Below, piece after piece: positions 46,615-56,625 of a stretch of DNA of 64,000 nucleotides; the first letter of the stretch is position 1; every line of letters begins with the position of its first letter. Position numbers and translations under genes: made by a program. The notes below the pieces were generated by a model. It made no database searches, was not told the DNA's origin, and saw nothing but the letters and a program-made list of their open reading frames with translations. The stretch is from an uncultured Paracoccaceae bacterium (GTDB lineage: Bacteria; Pseudomonadota; Alphaproteobacteria; Rhodobacterales; Rhodobacteraceae). Location of the stretch: assembly GCA_947497065.1 (NCBI GenBank), contig CANMEQ010000002.1, positions 554,029 to 618,028 on the forward strand, given 5' to 3'.

Positions 46615-49600
46615 ATGGCGACGATTGTACTTTCTGCAGCGGGTATGGCGCTGGGCGGATCTGTTGGTGGCACCGTTATGGGGCTAGGGATGGCGACGAT
46701 TGGGCGCGCGGCGGGCGCGGCTTTAGGGCAGGTCATCGACCAGCGCGTGATGGGCACCGGCAGCGACGCGGTTGAAACGGGGCGGGTGGACCGGTTTAGG
46801 TTGACCGGGGCGAGTGAAGGTACAGGCATGAGCCGTGTTTTCGGGCGCAACCGGATTGCGGGCCAAGTGATTTGGGCGACGCAGTTTGAAGAACATGTAG
46901 AAACGACGGGTGGCGGAGGCGGGAAAGGCAGCCGCAGCGAGCCAAGCATGTCGAACTACAGCTATTCTGTGTCACTGGCGATTGCCTTGTGCGAGGGGGA
47001 GATCTCGCGGGTTGGTCGTGTTTGGGCGGACGGCGAGGAAATCGCGCGTGATGACTTGAACATGCGCGTTTACACAGGATCTGATACGCAGTTGCCTGAT
47101 GCCAAGATTGAGGCTGTTGAAGGTGCGGGAACTGTCCCAGCATACCGTGGAACGGCCTATGTGGTTTTGGAAGACTTGGCACTGGGCCAGTTTGGCAACC
47201 GTGTTCCGCAGTTTTCATTTGAAGTGATGCGGCCTGGGCAAGATGCTGATCCGGTACATTCAGATATGGCCTCTTTAGTGACTGGCGTCGCGCTGGTGCC
47301 GGGGACGGGGGAGTATTCATTGGCAACGACGTCGGTGACGGTTTCCAAGGGCTATGGGATCACGGAAGTATCGAACGTGAACACTCCGTCTGGAAAATCT
47401 GATTATTTGGTGTCTGTCGAAGCGATGGAAGAAGAGCTTCCCAATTGCGGGTCTGTCACCATGGTTGTGTCCTGGTTTGGCGACGATTTGCGTTGCGGCG
47501 ACTGCCAGTTGAAACCAAAGGTCGAGCAAAACGAGGAAGATGGGCGGGAAATGGCGTGGCGCGTGGCAGATGTAGATCGCGCGCAGGCTGATGCTGTTCC
47601 CTTACTGGAGGACGCGCCTGTTTACGGCGGCACGCCAGCGGATGCCGCTGTTTTGGAAGCACTACGGGATTTAAGCGACCGCGGGAAACGGGCCGTATTC
47701 TACCCGTTCATTTTGATGGACCAGCTGAGCGGGAATAGCTTGACCGATCCTTGGAGCGGTGAGACGGGCCAACCGGAACTGCCGTGGCGTGGGCGGATCA
47801 CAACGGCGCTTGCGCCAACTGTTGATGGTACGACAGATCAGACGGCTGCGGCGGATGCGGAAGTTGCAGCCTTCTTCGGTACCGCGTCAGTGTCGGATTT
47901 TTCGGTGTCCGACGATGTCGTATCGTACTCGGGGCCGGACGAATGGTCGTACAGACGGTTCATTTTACACTATGCGCATTTGTGTGCCGCAGCGGGCGAT
48001 GTTGATGGGTTTTGCATTGGGTCGGAAATGCGCTCACTTACGCAAATTCGCGGGGCAAACGGGTTTCCGGCAGTGGATGCATTGATGCAACTGGCGGCCG
48101 ATGTGCGAACGATTTTGGGTCCAGATGTAAAAATCGGTTATGCGGCTGATTGGTCAGAGTATCACGGTTATCAGCCCAGTGGGACGGTCGACAAATATTT
48201 CCACCTTGATCCGTTGTGGGCGCATGAAGCGATCGATTTCATTGGGATTGATAATTACATGCCGCTGTCCGATTGGCGCGAAGGCGAGGGTCATTTGGAT
48301 GCTGGTTTTGAATCGATCTATAATTTGGACTACCTGTCGTCGAATATCGAAGGTGGTGAAGGCTATGATTGGTTCTATCATTCGGATGAAGCGGCGGCTG
48401 CACAAATTCGGACTCCGATTACCGATGAGGGCGAGAACGAACCGTGGGTTTGGCGATATAAAGATATCCCAAATTGGTGGCTGAATGAGCACCATAACCG
48501 CGTGAACGGAGTGCGCGAAACGCTTCCGACTGTTTGGGAACCCGGATCAAAGCCTATTTGGTTTACGGAAGTGGGCTGCGCGGCTGTAGACAAAGGGACA
48601 AACGAGCCCAACCGCTTTGTTGACCCTAAATCTTCAGAGAGCGGTTTGCCACGGTCTTCCACGGGGCTGCGGGATGATTATATTCAGCTGCAATACCTGC
48701 GCGCGATCTATCAGCATTACGGGGATCCGAGCTTGAACCCGACCTCCGCTGTTACGGGTATTCAAATGGTGGACCCTACCAGAATTCACGTTTGGGCCTG
48801 GGACGCACGGCCTTTTCCAGCGTTTCCCGGAAATGCGACTTTGTGGTCGGATAGTCCGAACTACCGCTTGGGGCACTGGATCAATGGCCGTGCGCCGTCG
48901 CGCCCTTTGGCGTCGGTCGTTGCGGAGATTTGTGAAAATGCAGGTATTTCAGATTTTGATGTTTCGGCCTTGTATGGCGTCGTGCGGGGATATGGTTTGG
49001 ATGATGTCGCCACGGGGCGTGCGGCCTTGCAGCCCTTGATGATTGCCTACGGGTTTGACGCGGTCGAGCGTGACGGCATTTTGATTTTCAGAACACGTGG
49101 AACACGTTTGGATGCCGAAGTGTCTCAAGACATGATGGTCTACAACCCTGACAGCGATGGGGCGATTGAACTGACACGGGCCCAAGAGGCTGAGATTTCC
49201 GGACGTGTGCGTTTGGGCTTCGTGGAAGCGGACGCGGATTATGAAGTGCGCTCAGCCGAGGCAATTTTCCCCGATGATCGGGGGCTTACGACCTCTACAT
49301 CAGAGGTGCCTCTCGTTTTGACGTCAGCCGAAGGACAGGGGATAGCGGAGCGTTGGTTGGCTGAGGGGCGCGTGGCCCGTGATACGGCGCGTTTCACCTT
49401 GCCACCGTCATTGATGCATGTGGGTGCTGGTGACGTTGTGCGATTGCCTGACGGTCATGGCGACGGATTGTTTCGGATCGACCAATCGGAGCAAACGGAC
49501 AGACAAGTTCTTGAGGCCGTTCGCATTGAACCTGCAGTCTATGAGCCACAAGACGTAGCAGAAACAACCTACGATCTGCGTAGTTTTGTGGCACCTGTTC

Positions 49601-50526
49601 CTGTTGAGCTGGTGCTGATGGATCTGCCGTTGTTGACGGGGGATGAAAGCCCCGTCGCGCCTTATGTTGCGACGTCAAGCATGCCGTGGCCGGGCAGTGT
49701 GGCGCTTTATTCCTCATCCTCTGATGCGGACTATAATTTGAACCGTTTGATCAATGCTCCGGCGACCATGGGGCTGACGCAGACTGTCATGACTCAGGCA
49801 GGCGCTGGCCGCTACGACCGAGGGGCGCCGCTTCGCGTGGAGTTGATCCGGGGAAGTTTGTCATCCGTCTCAGCACAGCAAATGTTGAGCGGGGCGAATG
49901 TGGCCGCGATTGGGGACGGATCGGCAGGCAATTGGGAGATTTTCCAATTCGAGCAGGCTGATCTGGTCGCAGAAAACACCTACGATTTGAGCCTTCGTTT
50001 GCGCGGGCAGGCCGGCACCGATGGTGTGATGCCGAGTGATTGGCCAGAAGGGTCTGTGTTTGTGATGTTGGATGGGGTGCCCGAGCAAATTGATCTACCG
50101 TCTTCGGCCCGAGGTGTGAGACGCCATTTCCGCTATGGCCCTGGATCGCGGGCAATTTCAGATGCGAGTTATCAATATCGCCAAGATGCGTTTAGCGGTA
50201 TCGGAATGCGTCCTTACCGTGTGGCACATCTGGCGGGCGTTGAAGGAGCGGACGGAATTGATTTTTCATGGATCAGACGGACTCGGATGAATGGCGATAG
50301 CTGGGATGCGGAGGATGTCCCTCTGTCTGAAACGGTTGAGCAATATGCGGTCTGCGTGTTTCGTGACGGCGTGCAGGTCCGCACTCTCTCCGTGACCGAC
50401 CCTTCGTGGAGCTATACAAGCGCCATGCAGGCGGAAGATGGCAGCGGCTTGTTGCGTGTAGATGTGGCGCAAGTGTCTGATGTCTATGGCGAAGGGCCTT
50501 CGGCTTCAATTACGTTGGCTGCGTGA
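46615..50526 (+). CDS. GTA g15, multidomain baseplate protein (megatron)
   Basis: 1303 aa, matching the RcGTA gp15 length. The N-terminus has a Gly/Ala-rich hydrophobic part, then a glycoside-hydrolase-like TIM barrel (about residues 420-760, with IGIDNYMPLSDW and KPIWFTEVGCAAVDKG), then beta-rich tail-tip domains. It is the cell-contacting baseplate hub in the RcGTA structure. Its stop overlaps the next gene by one base. Confidence 0.93.
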   Translation: MATIVLSAAGMALGGSVGGTVMGLGMATIGRAAGAALGQVIDQRVMGTGSDAVETGRVDRFRLTGASEGTGMSRVFGRNRIAGQVIWATQFEEHVETTGGGGGKGSRSEPSMSNYSYSVSLAIALCEGEISRVGRVWADGEEIARDDLNMRVYTGSDTQLPDAKIEAVEGAGTVPAYRGTAYVVLEDLALGQFGNRVPQFSFEVMRPGQDADPVHSDMASLVTGVALVPGTGEYSLATTSVTVSKGYGITEVSNVNTPSGKSDYLVSVEAMEEELPNCGSVTMVVSWFGDDLRCGDCQLKPKVEQNEEDGREMAWRVADVDRAQADAVPLLEDAPVYGGTPADAAVLEALRDLSDRGKRAVFYPFILMDQLSGNSLTDPWSGETGQPELPWRGRITTALAPTVDGTTDQTAAADAEVAAFFGTASVSDFSVSDDVVSYSGPDEWSYRRFILHYAHLCAAAGDVDGFCIGSEMRSLTQIRGANGFPAVDALMQLAADVRTILGPDVKIGYAADWSEYHGYQPSGTVDKYFHLDPLWAHEAIDFIGIDNYMPLSDWREGEGHLDAGFESIYNLDYLSSNIEGGEGYDWFYHSDEAAAAQIRTPITDEGENEPWVWRYKDIPNWWLNEHHNRVNGVRETLPTVWEPGSKPIWFTEVGCAAVDKGTNEPNRFVDPKSSESGLPRSSTGLRDDYIQLQYLRAIYQHYGDPSLNPTSAVTGIQMVDPTRIHVWAWDARPFPAFPGNATLWSDSPNYRLGHWINGRAPSRPLASVVAEICENAGISDFDVSALYGVVRGYGLDDVATGRAALQPLMIAYGFDAVERDGILIFRTRGTRLDAEVSQDMMVYNPDSDGAIELTRAQEAEISGRVRLGFVEADADYEVRSAEAIFPDDRGLTTSTSEVPLVLTSAEGQGIAERWLAEGRVARDTARFTLPPSLMHVGAGDVVRLPDGHGDGLFRIDQSEQTDRQVLEAVRIEPAVYEPQDVAETTYDLRSFVAPVPVELVLMDLPLLTGDESPVAPYVATSSMPWPGSVALYSSSSDADYNLNRLINAPATMGLTQTVMTQAGAGRYDRGAPLRVELIRGSLSSVSAQQMLSGANVAAIGDGSAGNWEIFQFEQADLVAENTYDLSLRLRGQAGTDGVMPSDWPEGSVFVMLDGVPEQIDLPSSARGVRRHFRYGPGSRAISDASYQYRQDAFSGIGMRPYRVAHLAGVEGADGIDFSWIRRTRMNGDSWDAEDVPLSETVEQYAVCVFRDGVQVRTLSVTDPSWSYTSAMQAEDGSGLLRVDVAQVSDVYGEGPSASITLAA

Positions 50527-50822
50527 TGCGCGCGGTCGGATTGAGTGACCTTGATCTTGCGACACGGGCAGTCATGGCCGTGCCCCAAGATGCCCAAGCG
50601 CAATTTGCCCAAGAGTTACTTTGCGACGCGCATGCATGCGATCTTTGGCGCAAACAATCGGGCGGGGCGCATCCATCTGGCGGGACTGGGTCGCTTTTTG
50701 CGCAGGCGACACTTTTCCCGACGGTGCAGGTGAACGGGGCGGACAAGGCCTATTGCGCTGCATTCATGGTTGTTCTTCAGGCGCTTAACGCTTGGCGGAC
50801 GCGGGATCATAAAGTTTTGTGA
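50526..50822 (+). CDS. Small DUF7742-type protein after GTA g15
   Basis: 98 aa from the ATG at 50526 (a GTG at 50523 is also in frame). MRAVGLSDLDLATRAVMAVP and a C-terminal YCAAFMVVLQALNAWRTRD recall a short protein found after g15 in Rhodobacterales. Role unknown; the overlap with g15 suggests it is made with the GTA, but it may not be part of the particle. Confidence 0.6.
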   Translation: MRAVGLSDLDLATRAVMAVPQDAQAQFAQELLCDAHACDLWRKQSGGAHPSGGTGSLFAQATLFPTVQVNGADKAYCAAFMVVLQALNAWRTRDHKVL

Positions 50823-50897
50823 TTATCGCTTTCACGGGTTTGTTCTTGGAAAAACTGCATTATGTGGAGTAGGACAGAGATGAAAGTGAGGTGCATG

Positions 50898-51707
50898 ATG
50901 GCCCAGACACAACAAAAAATTGCTGAAATCGATCCGGTTTGGCAACGCATTTGCGTCGAAGCTGAAGAGGCGATCAAAGAGGAGCCTCTCATTGGGGCCT
51001 TTGTGCATTCCTCCGTTTTGCATCATTCATCCCTTGAAAATGCGCTGGCCTACAGAATTTCCATGAAGCTCGCATCTGCTGAGATGTCTGACCAGATGTT
51101 GCGTGAGATCGCAGATAATGCCTACCGTGAAGCGCCTGCGCTCACTGAATCTGCGCGCGCAGATATCGTTGCGATCTACGATCGCGATCCAGCGTGCCTT
51201 CGGTTCTTGCAGCCGCTTCTTTTCTTTAAGGGGTTTCAAGCGGTTCAGGCCTACCGCTTGGGGAACTACCTTTGGAAGCAGGGCCGCCGTGATTTGGCGT
51301 ATTATGTGCAAATGCGCGTGTCAGAGATCTTCGGTGTAGATATTCACCCGGGCGCGACCATTGGGCGGGGCCTGATGATCGACCATGCCCATTCTATTGT
51401 GATCGGTGAAACAGCGGTTGTCGGTGACAACGTGTCCATGTTGCATTCCGTGACCTTGGGCGGGACGGGCAAAGAGGAAGAAGATCGTCACCCGAAAATT
51501 GGTGATGGTGTTTTGATTGGCGCTGGTGCCCACGTTTTGGGAAATATCAAGATTGGTCATTGCAGCCGCATTGCTGCCGGATCCGTCGTTTTGGATCATG
51601 TGGAACCAATGAAAACGGTTGCTGGTGTTCCAGCGAAAGTTGTTGGCGAAGCGGGTTGTTCGCAACCATCTCGCACGATGGATCAGCTGCTTCGGACCCA
51701 CGGATAG
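50898..51707 (+). CDS. cysE: Serine O-acetyltransferase
   Basis: 269 aa from the ATG at 50898, which has GAGG at the right distance. The helical N-terminus is followed by the left-handed beta-helix with hexapeptide repeats (HPGATIGRGLMIDHAHSIVIGETAVVG, then LIGAGAHVLGNIKIG). It makes O-acetylserine for cysteine synthesis. It often follows the GTA cluster in this family. Confidence 0.95.
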   Translation: MAQTQQKIAEIDPVWQRICVEAEEAIKEEPLIGAFVHSSVLHHSSLENALAYRISMKLASAEMSDQMLREIADNAYREAPALTESARADIVAIYDRDPACLRFLQPLLFFKGFQAVQAYRLGNYLWKQGRRDLAYYVQMRVSEIFGVDIHPGATIGRGLMIDHAHSIVIGETAVVGDNVSMLHSVTLGGTGKEEEDRHPKIGDGVLIGAGAHVLGNIKIGHCSRIAAGSVVLDHVEPMKTVAGVPAKVVGEAGCSQPSRTMDQLLRTHG

Positions 51708-51734
51708 CACGTTAGTTTTTTGAATTTAGAAGTG

Positions 51735-51770
51735 AAAAAGGCCGCCCGGTTTCCTTCGAGCGGCCTTTTT
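51735..51770. terminator. Bidirectional terminator between cysE and pdhC
   Basis: Stem AAAAAGGCCGC / GCGGCCTTTTT with a 14-base loop, T-tracts on both strands. Confidence 0.88.
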
Positions 51771-51794
51771 GTTTTATAGGGTCGGTCGCGTGGT

Positions 51795-53087
51795 TTACGC
51801 CAACATACCCATTGGGTCTTCGAGGTTCGCTTTGATCGCGTTCAAAAGGTTCGCACCTAGCGCACCGTCGATCACACGGTGATCAACAGACAGCGTAGTC
51901 GACATCACCGTTGCGACTTTAATCTCGCCATCGGCGCCAACAACGGGTTTTTTCGCGCCGGCACCGACCGCAAGGATCGCACCGTGTGGCGGGTTGATGA
52001 TCGCGTCGAAGTTATCGATGCCAAACATGCCAAGGTTGGAAATCGCGAAGCTGCCACCGACGTATTCATGCGGCGCCAGTTTACCATCGCGCGCGCGTCC
52101 TGCGAGGTCTTTCATTTGTGCAGACAGAGCCGAAAGCGACTTCATCTCTGCATCCTGAAGGACGGGCGTGAACAATCCACCTTCGACGGCCACCGCTACA
52201 GCAACATCAGAAGCCGAGAATTTCAGTGTCCGGTCACCGGCCCAAACGGCGTTTGCTTCAGGAACTTCTTGCAACGCCAAAGCACAGGCTTTGATGATGA
52301 AGTCATTCACGGATAGTTTAACGCCGCGTGGTTCCAGCGTTTTGTTCAGCTGGCTGCGGAACTTGAGCAAGGCATCCAGTTCGATGTCTCGGCGCAGGTA
52401 GAAGTGCGGCACGCTTTGTTTGGCTTCTGTCAAGCGTGCTGCAACTGTTTTGCGCATCCCGTTGAGCGAGACTTCTTCGAAGTCGCGACCATCGTACATC
52501 TTGAGAACCTGGTCGGTGGTAGGACCGGAGGCAAGTGCAGAGCCTTTGGCTGCAGGTGCAGAAGCAGTTGCCGCTGGAGCGGTTTCTGCAGGCTTAGCAG
52601 TCGCGTTTTCAACATCTGCTTTGATGATCCGACCGTGCGGGCCGGAGCCAGAGATTTCGGACAGATCCAAACCTTTGTCAGCCGCAATACGGCGTGCCAG
52701 TGGCGTAGCAAAAATGCGGTTGCCGTCTTTTACCGGCGCGGCTGGAGCTGCGGACGGCACCTTTGCGGCTTCTGCTGGTGCTTCAGGTGCGGCGGCAGCA
52801 GGAGCTTCAGCAGCAGGTGCGGCAGACGCCGAAGACATGTCTTCGCCGTCTTCACCGATGATCGCGATTGGTGTGTTCACTTTCACACCTTCAGAGCCTT
52901 CAGCCACTAGGATTTTACCAACGACGCCTTCGTCGACAGCTTCAAATTCCATTGTTGCTTTGTCAGTCTCGATTTCAGCCAAAAGGTCACCGGATTGAAC
53001 GGTATCACCTTCTTTGACCAACCATTTTGCCAGCGTGCCTTCTTCCATTGTTGGGGACAGGGCGGGCATTAGGATTTCGATAGCCAT
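51795..53087 (-). CDS. pdhC: Pyruvate dehydrogenase complex E2 (dihydrolipoamide acetyltransferase)
   Basis: 430 aa. One N-terminal lipoyl domain with [15 protein letters not shown] carrying the lipoylated Lys, an Ala/Pro-rich linker, a peripheral subunit binding domain ([19 protein letters not shown]), and the acetyltransferase core ending in [17 protein letters not shown] with the catalytic His. It passes acetyl groups to CoA. Third gene of pdhABC. Confidence 0.96.
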   Translation of the reverse strand: MAIEILMPALSPTMEEGTLAKWLVKEGDTVQSGDLLAEIETDKATMEFEAVDEGVVGKILVAEGSEGVKVNTPIAIIGEDGEDMSSASAAPAAEAPAAAAPEAPAEAAKVPSAAPAAPVKDGNRIFATPLARRIAADKGLDLSEISGSGPHGRIIKADVENATAKPAETAPAATASAPAAKGSALASGPTTDQVLKMYDGRDFEEVSLNGMRKTVAARLTEAKQSVPHFYLRRDIELDALLKFRSQLNKTLEPRGVKLSVNDFIIKACALALQEVPEANAVWAGDRTLKFSASDVAVAVAVEGGLFTPVLQDAEMKSLSALSAQMKDLAGRARDGKLAPHEYVGGSFAISNLGMFGIDNFDAIINPPHGAILAVGAGAKKPVVGADGEIKVATVMSTTLSVDHRVIDGALGANLLNAIKANLEDPMGMLA

Positions 53088-53099
53088 GGTCTGTTCTCC

Positions 53100-54464
53100 T
53101 TAACGGTAGGTGACTTGTTTCACGGCTGCGATCACTTCTTCGGTTGTGATCAGCGCGTGACGTTCAAGGTTTGCGGCATAAGGCATTGGCACGTCTTTAC
53201 CAGCACAGTTGATCACAGGCGCATCGAGGTAATCGAATGCCTCTTGCATGATCGTTGCACCGATGTGGTTGCCGATGGAGCCTACAGGGAAGCCTTCTTC
53301 GACGGTAATGCAGCGGTTTGTCTTCTGAACAGATTCCAGAACCGTCGCGTAGTCGATTGGGCGCAGGGTCCGCAGGTCGATCACCTCAGCGGAGATACCT
53401 TCTTCGGCCAGTTTTTCAGCAGCTTCCATCGCGTATGTCATGCCGATCCCGAATGAGACGATCGTCACGTCGTCGCCTTCAACAGCCACGCGCGCTTTGC
53501 CGAATGGAATTGTGAAATCATCCATCACCGGCACGTCAAATGACTTGCCGTATAGGATTTCGTTTTCCAAGAAGATGACAGGGTTGTTGTCACGGATGGC
53601 TGTTTTCATCAAACCTTTGGCGTCAGCCGCCGTGTAAGGCATGACAACTTTCAAACCAGGGATCTGCGCGTACCAAGCGGCATAACACTGCGAGTGCTGG
53701 GCACCCACACGGGCCGCAGCCCCGTTTGGACCACGGAACACCATCGGTGCGCCCATCTGACCGCCGGACATATACAATGTCTTGGCGGCAGAGTTGATGA
53801 TTTGGTCAATCGCTTGCATGGCAAAGTTGAAGGTCATGAATTCAACGATAGGACGCAGACCACCAAAGGCCGCACCAGTCGCGATACCTGCAAAGCCGTG
53901 CTCGGTGATTGGTGTGTCGACAACGCGTTTATCGCCAAACTTATCCAGCAAACCTTGAGAGATCTTGTAGGCACCTTGGTATTCACCAACTTCCTCACCC
54001 ATGAGGAACACATCCTCGTCGCGGGTCATCTCTTCCGCCATGGCTTCGTTCAACGCTTCGCGAACGGTCATGGATTTCATTTCCGTGCCTTCAGGCCAAT
54101 CAGGCGATTTGTCTGATGGGGCGAAGTCGACGGGCGCAGCAGCAGTCGCAGGAACCGCAGCAGCCGCGGCGGCTGGTGCTTCCTCTGCAGCGGGTGCGGC
54201 AGACGCCGTAGACATGTCTTCGCCTTCTTCACCGATAACAGCGATTGGAGTGTTCACTTTCACGCCTTCGGTGCCTTCGGCGATGAGGATTTTACCAACG
54301 ATGCCTTCATCGACAGCTTCAAATTCCATCGTGGCTTTATCAGTTTCAATCTCGGCCAGGATATCGCCAGATTTCACTTCATCGCCTTCTTTGACGAGCC
54401 ATTTTGCAAGTGTGCCTTCTTCCATTGTTGGGGAGAGGGCGGGCATAAGTAGTTCAGTAGCCAT
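53100..54464 (-). CDS. pdhB: Pyruvate dehydrogenase E1 beta with N-terminal lipoyl domain
   Basis: 454 aa from the ATG at 54464, preceded by AAGGAGGAG; the track ORF adds 14 residues. Residues 1-80 form a lipoyl domain almost identical to that of pdhC ([18 protein letters not shown]), then an Ala-rich linker, then the E1-beta core from about 130 with [17 protein letters not shown] lipoyl domain on E1-beta is typical of alphaproteobacteria. Confidence 0.96.
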   Translation of the reverse strand: MATELLMPALSPTMEEGTLAKWLVKEGDEVKSGDILAEIETDKATMEFEAVDEGIVGKILIAEGTEGVKVNTPIAVIGEEGEDMSTASAAPAAEEAPAAAAAAVPATAAAPVDFAPSDKSPDWPEGTEMKSMTVREALNEAMAEEMTRDEDVFLMGEEVGEYQGAYKISQGLLDKFGDKRVVDTPITEHGFAGIATGAAFGGLRPIVEFMTFNFAMQAIDQIINSAAKTLYMSGGQMGAPMVFRGPNGAAARVGAQHSQCYAAWYAQIPGLKVVMPYTAADAKGLMKTAIRDNNPVIFLENEILYGKSFDVPVMDDFTIPFGKARVAVEGDDVTIVSFGIGMTYAMEAAEKLAEEGISAEVIDLRTLRPIDYATVLESVQKTNRCITVEEGFPVGSIGNHIGATIMQEAFDYLDAPVINCAGKDVPMPYAANLERHALITTEEVIAAVKQVTYR

Positions 54465-54478
54465 AATAAATCTCCTCC

Positions 54479-55474
54479 TTAGGCGTCTGTGTAGATGTCT
54501 GTCCAAAGCTCAGAAAGATCGGGTTCTGGGCTTTCTTTGGCAAACTCGGCGCTTTCGTTCACAACGCCTTTAATTTCTTTGTCGATCGCCTTGAGGTCGT
54601 CTTCGGTGGCATGTTTGCCGGTGAGCAACATGTCACGAACCTGCTCAATCGGGTCCCGCTCGTCGCGCATTTTCTGCACTTCGTCACGTGTCCGGTATTT
54701 GGCCGGATCAGACATGGAGTGGCCACGGTAACGGTATGTTTTCACTTCCAAAACATATGGGCCTTTTCCAGCACGACAGTGGGCGACAGCTTTCTCAGAG
54801 GCTTCTTTCACGGCAAGAACGTCCATGCCGTCAACGATTTCACCTTTGATGCCAAAGGCTTCGCCGCGTGTGTAGAGGTCTGGTGTAGACGTAGAACGCG
54901 CTTGGGATGTCCCCATTGCGTATTGGTTATTTTCGATCACGAAAATCACAGGCAGGTCCCAAAGGGCGGCCATGTTGAATGTTTCGTAAATCTGACCTTG
55001 GTTCGCAGCGCCGTCGCCGAAATAGGCGAATGTGACGTTGTCGTTGCCTTTGTATTTGTCAGAGAAGGCAAGACCTGCGCCAAGTGGAACTTGCGCGCCA
55101 ACGATACCGTGGCCGCCATAGAAATGTTTCTCTTTCGAGAACATGTGCATGGAGCCGCCTTTACCTTTGGAATAGCCGCCTTCGCGACCGGTCAATTCTG
55201 CCATCACACCGTTCGGGTCCATGCCACAGGCCAACATGTGGCCGTGATCACGGTAAGATGTGATGCGCTTGTCGCCTTCCTTTGTCGCGGACTCGAGCCC
55301 GACAACAACGGCTTCTTGACCGATGTAGAGGTGACAAAAGCCGCCGATGAGACCCATGCCATAAAGCTGGCCTGCTTTCTCTTCGAATCGACGGATCAAA
55401 AGCATGTCGCGGTAGTACGCGAGAAGCTCATCTGCAGAAACATTTGATTTCTTTGAGGTTTTCTTAGCGGCCAT
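54479..55474 (-). CDS. pdhA: Pyruvate dehydrogenase E1 alpha
   Basis: 331 aa from the ATG at 55474 ([10 protein letters not shown]), preceded by GGGAGGA. The thiamine diphosphate motif runs from GDGAANQGQ to FVIENN, and [15 protein letters not shown] is the phosphorylation-loop region of E1-alpha. It decarboxylates pyruvate. First gene of pdhABC, behind two inverted repeats. Confidence 0.96.
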   Translation of the reverse strand: MAAKKTSKKSNVSADELLAYYRDMLLIRRFEEKAGQLYGMGLIGGFCHLYIGQEAVVVGLESATKEGDKRITSYRDHGHMLACGMDPNGVMAELTGREGGYSKGKGGSMHMFSKEKHFYGGHGIVGAQVPLGAGLAFSDKYKGNDNVTFAYFGDGAANQGQIYETFNMAALWDLPVIFVIENNQYAMGTSQARSTSTPDLYTRGEAFGIKGEIVDGMDVLAVKEASEKAVAHCRAGKGPYVLEVKTYRYRGHSMSDPAKYRTRDEVQKMRDERDPIEQVRDMLLTGKHATEDDLKAIDKEIKGVVNESAEFAKESPEPDLSELWTDIYTDA

Positions 55475-55488
55475 GTGTCCTCCCAATG

Positions 55489-55511
55489 TTTTCCGCAAGG
55501 CCTGCGGAAAA
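55489..55511. promoter_or_regulatory. Inverted repeat in the pdhA leader
   Basis: Perfect 9-bp arms TTTTCCGCA / TGCGGAAAA with spacer AGGCC, between the pdhA start and the dyad at 55512. It could be an operator or an RNA hairpin close to the ribosome site. Confidence 0.6.
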
Positions 55512-55531
55512 ATAGTTTAGTGTTAAACTAT
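55512..55531. promoter_or_regulatory. Operator-like dyad upstream of pdhA
   Basis: Perfect 8-bp arms ATAGTTTA / TAAACTAT with spacer GTGT, about 38 bases before pdhA. Typical of a dimeric repressor site; the regulator is unknown. Confidence 0.6.
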
Positions 55532-55637
55532 CTCTTACAGATAAAGTTCCAGAAAATCGACAGCCAATGTGACGTGACGGTGTTTCAGGCTGGTTTTCTG
55601 CCTTGCACGCGGCGCAAAGCTCCGTCTAACTGCGGGT

Positions 55638-56132
55638 ATGAAATGGACAATACGCCAAGAAAAGTCAGGGGACGAGGACGCAATTGCCTCCGTCACGAAA
55701 GAAGCCTTCGCGGGCAAAGCCTATGCGGATGGCACTGAGGCACAGTTACCTGCCAAATTGCGCGCGGCGGGGGCTTTGGTGCTATCGCTCGTCGCGACAG
55801 AGCGCAAAATGATTGTTGGGCACGCGTGTTTGTCACCTGCGTTGATCGGAGCCGAAAAGTGGCTGGCGCTTGGGCCGGTTTCGGTTCTGCCGGCCAAACA
55901 GGGCCAAGGTATCGGCTCGGCACTTGTTTCCAGCGCGGTCAGTGTTGCGCAAGCCTATGGTCGTGGCGGGGTGGTGTTGATGGGCGATCCAAAGTTCTAC
56001 AGCCGCGTAGGTTTCGAACTGGCGACAGATGCCACCTATTTGAACAAGCCATCACCGCATTTGCAGGTCTATCCGTTCGGCGCACAGCCGTGTGGGGATG
56101 TGATGTTTCACGCAGCTTTCAGTGAGACCTAG
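55638..56132 (+). CDS. GNAT family N-acetyltransferase (YhbS-like)
   Basis: 164 aa. The GNAT fold is clear: WTIRQEKSGDEDAIASV, then VSVLPAKQGQGIGSALVSSAV as the acetyl-CoA loop, and GDPKFYSRVGFELATDA near the C-terminus, which is the YhbS/MSMEG-type signature. Substrate unknown. It is on the opposite strand between ftsB and pdhA. Confidence 0.85.
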   Translation: MKWTIRQEKSGDEDAIASVTKEAFAGKAYADGTEAQLPAKLRAAGALVLSLVATERKMIVGHACLSPALIGAEKWLALGPVSVLPAKQGQGIGSALVSSAVSVAQAYGRGGVVLMGDPKFYSRVGFELATDATYLNKPSPHLQVYPFGAQPCGDVMFHAAFSET

Positions 56133-56205
56133 GCCGTTAACCGGCTCCACAATCTTTTATATTTGAAGTTGAGAGACTGATTGTTCTCGATTGTGAAAAG
56201 TCGAT

Positions 56206-56505
56206 TTAGCGAATAACAAGCTCGTCCGCGCGCACCATGCCTAAAACATCGCGCGCTTGTTCGTCCAGAAGATCAAGGTCCAGGTAGCTGTCAGATAGGC
56301 GGCGGGTCAGATTTTCCATGCGGGCGACTTCAGCCTGAACAATAGCCAGTTCTTCGGTCAACGCCCTGCCTTCGGCATCGATTTCCGCACGTTTGAATAC
56401 ACCATAGTCGCCTTGCACGGCGGCAAAGGTGAAATAGAGGCAGAGCATCAATGTGCCCGCAAAATATAGAAGAACGCCCATTGGCGCACGTTTTGATCTG
56501 ATCAT
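56206..56505 (-). CDS. ftsB: Septum formation initiator protein FtsB/DivIC family
   Basis: 99 aa. A single membrane helix (about residues 8-28) is followed by a heptad-rich coiled coil (EIDAEGRALTEELAIVQAEVARMENLTRRL) and the end DLLDEQARDVLGMVRADELVI, a typical FtsB tail. It acts with FtsL and FtsQ at the septum. Confidence 0.88.
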   Translation of the reverse strand: MIRSKRAPMGVLLYFAGTLMLCLYFTFAAVQGDYGVFKRAEIDAEGRALTEELAIVQAEVARMENLTRRLSDSYLDLDLLDEQARDVLGMVRADELVIR

Positions 56506-56625
56506 GGGTCTGCCTCATCTGCAATCTCGTGCGGATCGCTTGGAGATAGAATCGCATATTCGAATCGTCTTGTGAATCCCCTTTATGTGGGGGCTTGCAA
56601 AGAAGCCCCCACAAGAGAGTGGAAT

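Noticed and set aside
36497-50526. Inducible prophage
   Set aside because: No integrase, attachment repeats, repressor, replication or lysis genes; gene order is that of a GTA.
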